From positions 1-64,000 of the IMG/VR virus record IMGVR_UViG_3300032820_000001: DNA of 64,000 nucleotides. One strand, written 5' to 3'. Under the pieces are notes generated by a model. It made no database searches. It was not told where the DNA came from and worked only from the letters and a program-made list of their open reading frames with translations. The DNA is from a virus. This document shows, in pieces, positions 51,481 to 58,729 of this stretch (position 1 is the first letter of the stretch; every line of letters begins with the position of its first letter). A program made the translations under genes and the position numbers.

Positions 51481-52617
51481 CTACTGTGCTTCGTCAGCAT
51501 CGAGGTCATAAAAATCAGAGGCAGTCCCGTCGCGGTTGGCGAACTTCAAGACAACTTCTTTTTCGAAGATGTCCATAGCGGTGGCGCGGAAGGTCTCATC
51601 CTGCATTTTATCGAGCCACATCTTTGACTGAAACTTTTCTTCTTTGCCATCTGAGTGGACAAGAGTGTACCACGCACCTGCGTTCTTAACTCGATCCGAT
51701 CCTTTGATGGCCTCGAAAATTCCTTCGTCATTCTGAATTCTTACTTCGTCTCCCCACAAAATCTTGAAGAAGCACTCACGGCCGTCAGAGCCAAAGCGAG
51801 ACTTTTTAATCTTTGCCTTTACTTCGGAGCCGATGCGAAAGCCATTCTCATCTAGAATATAAGATGCCTTGGACTTGCGGCCTGTGAGGTAGATACGCAG
51901 GGATGCTGCGTATTGCATGCTCTTTCCTCCGGGGGTGACAAACGGATCAATCATCGCTGAGACATGATCTCCGGGGCGGGGGATGTTTGTTTTTAATTGG
52001 TTCAACACCAGGAAGGTGCTGTTGGTCTCATTCAATGGGATGGTAAGCTTCTGCATCGCTTTGGAGAGGATACGAGCTTTAAGTGCCATTGTCTCTTGCG
52101 GATTGAACGTGCCTGAATTATCAGATTCCGTCGGCGTGTTTGCAAGACTATCCCATATAAATAAGACGTTTTCGTTTCCTTCGGTGAGGACTGTCTCGAT
52201 GGTCTCAAGCATGTTCTCGACGGAAGTAGGCGTAACTCTTAGGAAATTCTCTTCATCTACTCCCGCTTTTCTTAGGAACTCAAAGTCCATGGCAGCTTCC
52301 GAATCGAAGTAGATAACGCTGATTCCTTTAGTTGTGGCGTTGGCTGCAACCTGTGCAGCCATGTAAGACTTGCCGGATGCTTCAAGCCCAGCAATTTCTG
52401 TAATTCTGCCAACGGGAATGCCAGCCACTTTGCCTCGGCAAATGATGCCGTCCAGCCATGTGCAGCCCGTTGGGATCCAATCTGACACTTCGGAAGGGTT
52501 GGTGTCCGTCATCGTGTGGGCAACAGTCATACCCATCCTCTTGTTAAGAACCGTTGCGATTCCTTTGACGCCAAGTTTCCCCGGCTTTGATTTGATGTGT
52601 TTTAAATTTGTTGCCAC
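51481..52617 (-). CDS. uvsX: RecA/UvsX-type recombinase
   Basis: The 378-residue product has a Walker A at AGLEASGKSYMAAQ near residue 75, Walker B VLFIWDSLANTP near 150 and LNQLKTNIPRPGDH near 203, then a PGGKSMQYAASLRI stretch in the L2/ATP-site region. It forms filaments on ssDNA for strand exchange and recombination-dependent replication. It is similar to UvsX and to phage RecA-like proteins. The C-terminal part is acidic. Confidence 0.94.
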   Translation of the reverse strand: MATNLKHIKSKPGKLGVKGIATVLNKRMGMTVAHTMTDTNPSEVSDWIPTGCTWLDGIICRGKVAGIPVGRITEIAGLEASGKSYMAAQVAANATTKGISVIYFDSEAAMDFEFLRKAGVDEENFLRVTPTSVENMLETIETVLTEGNENVLFIWDSLANTPTESDNSGTFNPQETMALKARILSKAMQKLTIPLNETNSTFLVLNQLKTNIPRPGDHVSAMIDPFVTPGGKSMQYAASLRIYLTGRKSKASYILDENGFRIGSEVKAKIKKSRFGSDGRECFFKILWGDEVRIQNDEGIFEAIKGSDRVKNAGAWYTLVHSDGKEEKFQSKMWLDKMQDETFRATAMDIFEKEVVLKFANRDGTASDFYDLDADEAQ

Positions 52618-52640
52618 TGATTTACCTCATGTTTGAAAGA

Positions 52641-52716
<76 letters not shown>

Positions 52717-52719
52717 AAA

Positions 52720-52803
52720 AAAGGTGGGCAGTTCCCTTTGCCGACTTGCTGCCCGTCAAGTGCGTGAGGAATATGTACACGCGCCCGGTTGAGGCAAAGG
52801 GAA
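52720..52803 (-). ncRNA. Structured RNA candidate with pseudoknot
   Basis: Between the gp32-like stop (52812) and the tRNA the minus strand can form an 11-bp outer stem (52793-52803 with 52732-52742), two inner hairpins (GCGTG/CACGC at 52762-52782; ACTTG/CAAGT at 52744-52761), and a 6-bp pairing of the loop GGGCAG (52749-52754) with CTGCCC directly behind the outer stem (52726-52731). A T6 run follows the last pairing. An alternative is a terminator hairpin from GGGCAG and CTGCCC plus T-run. No family is known to me. Confidence 0.6.
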
Positions 52804-52811
52804 GAAATTAA

Positions 52812-53567
52812 TTAAGCATTCAATAAGTCATTAAATGACTTGTCAACACTTGACGCATTATCCTTCGAAGTATACTTCGCGGTTTCAGAAGAGTCTCCTT
52901 CCGCCGTTTCATCGGAGGTGAGATACTCATCCAAGAACCCCTGAACATCAGACGTACTCTTCTTCTCGAAAAGAGAATCGATATCTGGAATGCTGTCCAA
53001 GATTTCCTTGCAAGCTTCGGGTGTTGCTTCGACGCAAACCGTAGAGGTAGAGCGTTTTGGCGTCAACTTCGTCTGCGGGAATGATTGACCTGCGGCCTTA
53101 CCGTAGTGAAGGTCAAGGTCAGTTCCTGCTTCGATGTCAGTGATGTCGCCATACTCAGGGTTCAACACAAGGTTAAGCAAGGTTTCATAAGCCATCTTGC
53201 CATAGCCCCAAATTTTCACACCCAAGTTTTCTTCGCCACGAACCAATACGGGTGAGAAGAATCGCTGCCGAGCGGTAAGCTCTTTGGCCATCTTCACACT
53301 GTCGTCATCGCCTTCTTTATAAAGCTTTCGGGCGAAGTCACAAACTGGGCACTCATCGCCAAAGTTTTTCTTTGGACACAAGAAGCCAGAATTGCTGCCG
53401 ACATTGTAGTGGAAATGGTAATCCTTAAAGGGATCGCCGTCTTTGGTTGTTATAATGCGAATCGTTTGGTTCCCATCCGAAGGTCGCCAGAAGGCACTAG
53501 ACCCATTGCTTCCCTTGGATTGAAGTTTGGTCAAACGGTCTCGCATTTTGCTCATATCAATTGTCAT
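52812..53567 (-). CDS. Single-stranded DNA-binding protein, gp32-like
   Basis: The 251-residue product has a Ser/Trp-containing N-terminus, an aromatic-rich OB-like core (HFHYNVGSNSGFLCP) with a zinc site Cys-x7-Cys-x2-Cys (GFLCPKKNFGDECPVCD), RQRFFSPVLVRGEENLG, and an acidic C-terminal tail (TSDETAEGDSSETAKYTSKD) used by T4 gp32 for partner contacts. It covers ssDNA and ties recombinase to helicase. AGGAG lies 8 bases before the ATG at 53567. Confidence 0.9.
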   Translation of the reverse strand: MTIDMSKMRDRLTKLQSKGSNGSSAFWRPSDGNQTIRIITTKDGDPFKDYHFHYNVGSNSGFLCPKKNFGDECPVCDFARKLYKEGDDDSVKMAKELTARQRFFSPVLVRGEENLGVKIWGYGKMAYETLLNLVLNPEYGDITDIEAGTDLDLHYGKAAGQSFPQTKLTPKRSTSTVCVEATPEACKEILDSIPDIDSLFEKKSTSDVQGFLDEYLTSDETAEGDSSETAKYTSKDNASSVDKSFNDLLNA

Positions 53568-53588
53568 ATTTTTTTCTCCTGTTAAAGT

Positions 53589-53613
53589 CACTAGGGCAAA
53601 TCTCCCCTAAGTG
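53589..53613 (-). promoter_or_regulatory. Leader hairpin of the gp32-like gene
   Basis: CACTAGGG (53589-53596) pairs with CCCTA-GTG (53605-53613, one bulged A) in the 5' leader, just before the ribosome binding site. T4 gene 32 controls its own translation through a leader structure, so a similar role is possible here. Only the pairing is seen. Confidence 0.5.
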
Positions 53614-53625
53614 CTGGTTTTTATT

Positions 53626-53654
53626 ATTATACCACAGATCATCTGTGCTGTCAA
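53626..53654 (-). promoter_or_regulatory. Consensus sigma70 promoter with palindromic spacer (gene 32)
   Basis: TTGACA (53649-53654) and TATAAT (53626-53631) are 17 bases apart, and TGG precedes the -10. The spacer contains the perfect palindrome CACAGATCATCTGTG (53633-53647), an ideal site for a dimeric repressor lying between the two boxes. Confidence 0.85.
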
Positions 53655-53659
53655 GCACT

Positions 53660-54496
53660 TTAATCTCGCTTTTGTATCATCACTGAAGATTGTACACAAA
53701 AGACGTGTGGCTCCTCGTATGTGGTGGCGTACACCCTATATGAAGTTCGTTGTTCTCCCTCTCGGTGGGAGTCTATTTTCTCTTTCAGTTGTGAAAGTAA
53801 TTTATTATCATTCCTCAATTCATTCTCATTGATCCCGCAATAATACATACGCTCTCGAATATTATCTAAATCAAAAAAGTTCTTTTCATCTTTAGTATCT
53901 AAGGATACCATGCTGATGGTGGCGATTCGCGAGTAGTGAATTCCTTCAGAGTCCACGCTGAGAACAGGTTGCGAATGTTCGAAGTAATTTATGAGGTTTA
54001 GTGGGGAAACGATGTGCTGGTGAAAATTATCTTCGTAGCCAATGATCGGAACATCCCCCATCGCGGCCTGAATGTTTTCGGCACTAAAAAGCATAAGCTG
54101 GTGGATCACTCCAGACCGAGCATACTCCTGCAGAACATTGAAGACTAAATTCTCCTGAAGTTTTGATACTTCATTGAGAGAGGTTAGATCTGGCTGGATG
54201 TATACCACCGTACAGGCCCAAGGTCTTGTCTGTTCCAAAATCCTAAGAGTTGTCGCAGAAATAAGTTCTCCTCCGTTAACAAGAAAGATGCTCCTTCCCT
54301 TCAATTCCTTAAAAAAGTATTTCATGGAAGGGCAATTCTTCTCGTATTTTTCGGGGTGATCTTCTTTTTTGATCCCGCGAGTTCTCTTGGATTTTTCCAA
54401 ACCAACATTGATTTTGTAGACATCATAATTGTCGTGCTTGGCAAACTCATCTGCCAAGCGGCAACCCATGTCGCCTAGTCCAATAATGTTAATCAT
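53660..54496 (-). CDS. Rossmann/tubulin-like nucleotide-binding protein
   Basis: The 278-residue product begins INIIGLGDMGCRLADEFAKH, a G-x-G-x-x-G nucleotide-binding start, followed by SIFLVNGGELISATTLRILE and WACTVVYIQPDLTSLNE. Marine T4-like phages carry a relative that resembles tubulin/FtsZ GTPases in its N-terminal order; the glycine loop could also fit an NAD-binding fold. The C-terminal half has strands and a short helix. It may form filaments or act as a metabolic enzyme; not decided. Confidence 0.5.
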   Translation of the reverse strand: MINIIGLGDMGCRLADEFAKHDNYDVYKINVGLEKSKRTRGIKKEDHPEKYEKNCPSMKYFFKELKGRSIFLVNGGELISATTLRILEQTRPWACTVVYIQPDLTSLNEVSKLQENLVFNVLQEYARSGVIHQLMLFSAENIQAAMGDVPIIGYEDNFHQHIVSPLNLINYFEHSQPVLSVDSEGIHYSRIATISMVSLDTKDEKNFFDLDNIRERMYYCGINENELRNDNKLLSQLKEKIDSHREGEQRTSYRVYATTYEEPHVFCVQSSVMIQKRD

Positions 54497-54528
54497 GTGA
54501 TCTCCTTGGGTATAAGGTGCCCCTGCAC

Positions 54529-56217
54529 CTACATAACCTTCCGGGCAGCCACGGCCAAGTTTCTGGCATATCTCTGCTTTGCCTTTTTGAAGGCTCTTCG
54601 AAGATCATCATCGTGAGACATTTCCAGTTCCGTGAGAGCCAGTGCTGCCATGGTGATATGCACCGCTGACTTGACATCCTTCGAGGCTGTTTTGCTAAAA
54701 ATCGTCTGTGAGATAAAATCATTCTCTGAGTTATAAGTTATTTCAATGCGATCCGGTGCTTCGGCCGGGGTGTTTAGCTTAAAAATCAAATCGTCTGGAT
54801 CGGACTCGAACTCAAAAGATTTTGTCGCAATTGTCCACTCATAACCATAATCCGCACAAGACTTCGGCTTTCGGGGGGTCTTATCCTTTCCTCGGCCCTG
54901 TGGAGCAGGTCGTGTAGTCCTTCCACTTTCATCTATTTTCTTGCGCGTTTGAGGATCCAATGCAAATCTTTCGGAATTTTCAGACAATTTCGTATCAAGC
55001 TCCCTAATAAGATCAGCCTCTCGTTCGGCAGCTCTGATTCGGGCTCTCTTTCGAACGTGAGCCAATGGCAGCTTGCACAGATCCTTCAGGGCGCGAACAA
55101 GGGACTGGTCCATCTCTGGTCGAGCCTTTTGCACGTTGTAACTTACGAGGCTTGTTTTGTTGGGGATTAACAAGTCCACATAAAAGCCCGTAAAAACATC
55201 ATTTTTTCCCCACACTCCAAAAGTTTGGGGATCGTACATATTCATCAACCTGCGGTTTTTAAAAAGTCTAACCCCTTGGCCGCGTGTCTTTTGACCACCG
55301 GTTTTGCCACGGCCCGGTGGGCTGAAATAAGTGACCTTTACTCTAACTTGTTCCTCTCCCACCTTCAAAGTAATAAATTCGCCCTTTTTCCAAGTAGTTT
55401 CCTCATATCCTTCCGAAGCAGGGTTAAGATCCTGTAAAGTGACTGGTCTTACTTCTCTTGAGAAAGGTTCATTCTTCCCGTTATAATTTACAGTAAAAGT
55501 AAGATCGCCATGGCTGGCTGGCGTGGAGATCATCTTGGAAAAAATAGTACCCAATGGCGCAAAAAGTGATGTGGCCCAACTTTTGGCGTTACAAGACTTC
55601 TTAACTTTAGATAAATTTGAAATAGAGATGATGGTGCCTGTAAAAGTATCGACATTTCCGCCAGAAATACCGCCAAGAGCAACTATAATTTCCTCGGATA
55701 ATTGATTTGCTACTTCTGAATATTCGTTAGGCGGGGTTGCCCAAAATGCCAAGTCGTTGGCTTCGCGAAGTAGATCGCACGAAATATGACCAAGGACATA
55801 GCGGCCCTTTTGGGCACTCAAAACTGTCAAAGAATCTCCCAAACTGAGGGATGCGGCTTTCATGCCAAGTCCAAATTCTCCAAGAGCCTTTTCATTTCCA
55901 AAGTCCCTCTCTCGCTCTGTGCCGAGGCGCATTGCTTCGCAGAGTTCGCCCGAAGTCATCCCTGATCCGTTGTCTGCAATGGTGATAGTGGCGTCCTTGA
56001 GATACTTAGAGCCGTCTTGGGGGTGGATAGCAACCTCAATTACGGAAGCTCCTGCTTCGATTGCATTATCGCATATATCTGCAGTTGCCTCTTCGGGCTT
56101 GTATCCGATAGAAGCAATCGCAGTTTGGAGCGTGATTGGGTTATAAGCCTCTCTGCCGCTATATATTACAGCGTTGTTTGGCTTGTTTGATTTATTTGTA
56201 GGGGGTGTGTGTTGCAT
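54529..56217 (-). CDS. GHKL-type ATPase (MORC/Hsp90-like)
   Basis: The 562-residue product carries the GHKL ATP site: N-box ATADICDNAIEAGAS near 45, G1 box IADNGSGM near 78 and G2 box GEFGLGMKAASLSLGD near 110. A second (S5-like) domain follows with TGTIISISNLSK. Then come charged helices (RIRAAEREADLIRELDTKLS). No gyrase or MutL C-terminal domain is seen, so it is closer to MORC-like or Hsp90-like ATPases. It may act as DNA clamp or chaperone. Its gene lies between the tubulin-like and polymerase genes. Confidence 0.78.
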   Translation of the reverse strand: MQHTPPTNKSNKPNNAVIYSGREAYNPITLQTAIASIGYKPEEATADICDNAIEAGASVIEVAIHPQDGSKYLKDATITIADNGSGMTSGELCEAMRLGTERERDFGNEKALGEFGLGMKAASLSLGDSLTVLSAQKGRYVLGHISCDLLREANDLAFWATPPNEYSEVANQLSEEIIVALGGISGGNVDTFTGTIISISNLSKVKKSCNAKSWATSLFAPLGTIFSKMISTPASHGDLTFTVNYNGKNEPFSREVRPVTLQDLNPASEGYEETTWKKGEFITLKVGEEQVRVKVTYFSPPGRGKTGGQKTRGQGVRLFKNRRLMNMYDPQTFGVWGKNDVFTGFYVDLLIPNKTSLVSYNVQKARPEMDQSLVRALKDLCKLPLAHVRKRARIRAAEREADLIRELDTKLSENSERFALDPQTRKKIDESGRTTRPAPQGRGKDKTPRKPKSCADYGYEWTIATKSFEFESDPDDLIFKLNTPAEAPDRIEITYNSENDFISQTIFSKTASKDVKSAVHITMAALALTELEMSHDDDLRRAFKKAKQRYARNLAVAARKVM

Positions 56218-56241
56218 GATTTTCTACCTTCCTGTTCGCAG

Positions 56242-56257
56242 TGTGATGAATTTCACA
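56242..56257. promoter_or_regulatory. Palindrome equal to the CRP consensus
   Basis: The 16 bases TGTGATGAATTTCACA match the TGTGA-N6-TCACA consensus exactly and lie about 26-41 bases after the predicted start of transcription from the promoter at 56290-56318, so a bound dimer would repress the GHKL gene. A chance match is possible; the match is exact in both halves. Confidence 0.5.
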
Positions 56258-56289
56258 ATGCAGTGGTTATAATCAACTCAACTTGTATT

Positions 56290-56318
56290 ATTATACCACG
56301 GATCACTTTGCGTGTCAA
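56290..56318 (-). promoter_or_regulatory. Consensus sigma70 promoter for the GHKL ATPase gene
   Basis: TTGACA (56313-56318) and TATAAT (56290-56295) are 17 bases apart, again with TGG before the -10 and CCAC/CGTG arms in the spacer. The -35 overlaps the last codon of the polymerase gene. Transcription should start near 56283. Confidence 0.82.
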
Positions 56319-57523
56319 GCTTTTATTCTCTGCAGATCTCCAAAATTTTTCCCAACCGACAAGGAGGCCATAAATTTCCCCATCTTCGTATTGGAAAAAA
56401 TCTCCAAAATCTCTTTGATTTCATACCTTTCCTCGTCCAGCAAATCAATCACCACCGAATCGTGGAGACAAAATTTAATGAAACTTTTTTTATCTTTCAG
56501 TAGATCTCTTAGCGCCAGCATACGATCAAATACGAGATCAGCTGTTGTACTCTGAACCAGATAATTGAGTGCATGGTGATCGTCGGCCTCAAGTTTTCGG
56601 CCAAATGGTGTAGTCACGATCCCAGCTTTGGGATCATAAAACTTACTTAGAACCTTTTCTTTTTCGTACAGCCGCGAAAGTTCTTCGCCAATATCGGATG
56701 TCTTCGATCCATACAGCCACGATATTACGGACTTTTTCGCTTCTTCTCTTGATGTATTTAGAACGTCCGAGTTCCATTTGTGAATATCCTCTTCTGGTTG
56801 TTCCTTTCCTGCGAGGGCAAGAAGGGTGCGAAGTTCTGCAGCGTTATAATCCAATTCCACAATCCAGTCATTCGTTGGTTGTACTATGCAACGAAAATCC
56901 TTATCCAAATTAAGTATGGGGAAGGATCCCTTTTTCACCGAAAGTCTGCCTGTCTTTGTTTTGAAGGCATCATAAGATACAAAGTCTGCCTTGCGTCCTT
57001 GGTTTAGATCCCGAACAAAGTCCCTCGCTCTTTTGTTGTGAATTTTTCGTTGTAAGGGGGAGACATTGAGCTCTATTTTCTTGTCTTCTATCTCCAGCAG
57101 CATCTCGCTTAGGCTTCGCATGAAGTCATAATTTTGGGGTTTTTCTTGGGTGCTAAAAACATGTTTTATTATTTCTGTTTTGAGGTCACAATACCTCAAT
57201 AGATATTGTCTGGGGATCAAATCAAAGATGCAATTATCGAAGAGGTTTACTTTGGCCTCTTTGAATGAATTGCGATAAGCTTCCATTCTTTTCATTATTG
57301 CCGCCCACTCTTCCTTAATATGCGGGGGACACATCTCAGTGAGGTTCTTTCCTCCCGCATAAAAATATGCGAACTCTGCATCGGTGGCATCGATTGAGTG
57401 CAGCGATGGCGTTGGACGCCAAGTGTGGGTGAGGTCGCCTGGAATATTATCGAAGTGTAATTCGCCATCGCAGAACACACCAACGCACTCCTTCTTATCG
57501 TCAAGAGTGGCAAAATATGTCAT
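56315..57523 (-). CDS. Short family A DNA polymerase domain with altered motif C
   Basis: The 402-residue product has motif A VELDYNAAELRTLLALAG near residue 221, helix-O-like REEAKKSVISWLYGS near 260, a thumb-side DDHHALNYLVQSTTADLVFD and motif C CLHDSVVIDL near 352. Motif C reads H-D-S where most family A polymerases have H-D-E. No 3'-5' or 5'-3' exonuclease domain is joined to it. With DnaE it makes a second polymerase in the window. It could work on Okazaki fragments or repair, or the exonuclease may be separate. Confidence 0.8.
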   Translation of the reverse strand: MTYFATLDDKKECVGVFCDGELHFDNIPGDLTHTWRPTPSLHSIDATDAEFAYFYAGGKNLTEMCPPHIKEEWAAIMKRMEAYRNSFKEAKVNLFDNCIFDLIPRQYLLRYCDLKTEIIKHVFSTQEKPQNYDFMRSLSEMLLEIEDKKIELNVSPLQRKIHNKRARDFVRDLNQGRKADFVSYDAFKTKTGRLSVKKGSFPILNLDKDFRCIVQPTNDWIVELDYNAAELRTLLALAGKEQPEEDIHKWNSDVLNTSREEAKKSVISWLYGSKTSDIGEELSRLYEKEKVLSKFYDPKAGIVTTPFGRKLEADDHHALNYLVQSTTADLVFDRMLALRDLLKDKKSFIKFCLHDSVVIDLLDEERYEIKEILEIFSNTKMGKFMASLSVGKNFGDLQRIKA

Positions 57524-57535
57524 AAGTCCTCTTTT

Positions 57536-58729
57536 TTAAAAGCGAAAACGGGGGGATCTCTTGTTGGTGGAAACCGTTAAGGGATCAAACTTACTATTAA
57601 TATAACCTAATGCGCTCTCAATGTCAAGGTATTTGTTGAGGGAAATTGATTCTTTTACAATATCGTCAAATTGTTCCTGCGAGATTGCGGAGTTTATTTC
57701 CACTCCCTTGATGAAAGCATAAATGCGGAGCCACGTCGGGTACCCCATCATCGAAATCATTTCATCCAGGCTGTCAAAGTGGTTGGGATTGTAAACTTCG
57801 CGGGGCTTGAGGGAATAGGAGGTTTTGCCATTCGAGTGGCAGATGGTGGCAGTTGTGCTGCCCGGTGGGAAAATTTCATAATAAAGCATATTAATCATTT
57901 TCACAATTTCATAGAACTCTGCTTGCAGGGGGTTGAAATATAATTTGTTAAACATATCCTGAGAATTTAGGTATCCTCTCTTCTGCATATATTCTTTTGT
58001 TGCCTCCGAAGAAAGGTTGACCACAAATCGCCATGGCGCGTGGCGATCCAAAATGAATCCGTGGTTCTGGGCCAGTTGAAAGAAGTGGGAAAAGTTGGGG
58101 TCTTCAAAATATTGAGAGCAGCTAATATAATCATCTCCGTATTGTTCATTGTTGATATCGAATGCGAGACCAGTGGCGAAGATATCATTGTGGCTGGACA
58201 AAGTATATCTTCCGAATGTGAGTGGAAAGGTTGGATTAAGTTCTGTAGCAAATTCCAGGAAAACTAAGAGAAAGTCTCGAAAGCTTTTAATCTTATTAAA
58301 GCTTTGCGGAGAGTCTACTTTTCTCTCTTTAAATTTCTTTTTAACCTTGGCAAGATATGCAATGTATTCGCTCTTCCAAGTTGTGTCAGATCGCGATGTG
58401 AGGCCAAGGCCAGCGAAGGGGCCAGAAGAGCGCATGGCTCGGCTTTCAACTCGCTTAAGCAGTGCAGCTGAGAAATCTTCTAGGGCGTCTGCGACGAAAT
58501 CGAAAGTGTTGACCGTTCCTTGGAATGGCGTCATGAGGGACAGGTGTGGTACCGCAATTTTAAGATCCAAGTTCACCTTCCCATATAGAGTCTTCTTGCG
58601 AAGATCTATTAAAGACAGGTTAGGGTTATCATCTACGACGCCAGTTGCATATTTTTCATAGTGTTTCCTCTGAACATATGTATACTTAGCATTAAGTTGA
58701 TTGTTTCCTTTTGGTTTAATTTGGGGCAT
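57536..58729 (-). CDS. Virion structural protein candidate
   Basis: The 397-residue product is alpha/beta, aromatic- and Ser/Asn-rich, with long helices (FVADALEDFSAALLKRVESR, YEIVKMINMLYYEIFPPGS) and a C-terminus of NKRSPRFRF. Its position between the polymerase gene and the giant baseplate-like gene, and the absence of enzyme motifs, suggest a tail or head component. It overlaps the next gene by 14 bases. Confidence 0.58.
   Translation of the reverse strand: MPQIKPKGNNQLNAKYTYVQRKHYEKYATGVVDDNPNLSLIDLRKKTLYGKVNLDLKIAVPHLSLMTPFQGTVNTFDFVADALEDFSAALLKRVESRAMRSSGPFAGLGLTSRSDTTWKSEYIAYLAKVKKKFKERKVDSPQSFNKIKSFRDFLLVFLEFATELNPTFPLTFGRYTLSSHNDIFATGLAFDINNEQYGDDYISCSQYFEDPNFSHFFQLAQNHGFILDRHAPWRFVVNLSSEATKEYMQKRGYLNSQDMFNKLYFNPLQAEFYEIVKMINMLYYEIFPPGSTTATICHSNGKTSYSLKPREVYNPNHFDSLDEMISMMGYPTWLRIYAFIKGVEINSAISQEQFDDIVKESISLNKYLDIESALGYINSKFDPLTVSTNKRSPRFRF

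Noticed and set aside
52720-52803. A second tRNA or tRNA-like element
   Set aside because: The outer stem has 11 pairs and there are two inner arms only, without anticodon or T-loop sequences; it does not fold as a cloverleaf.
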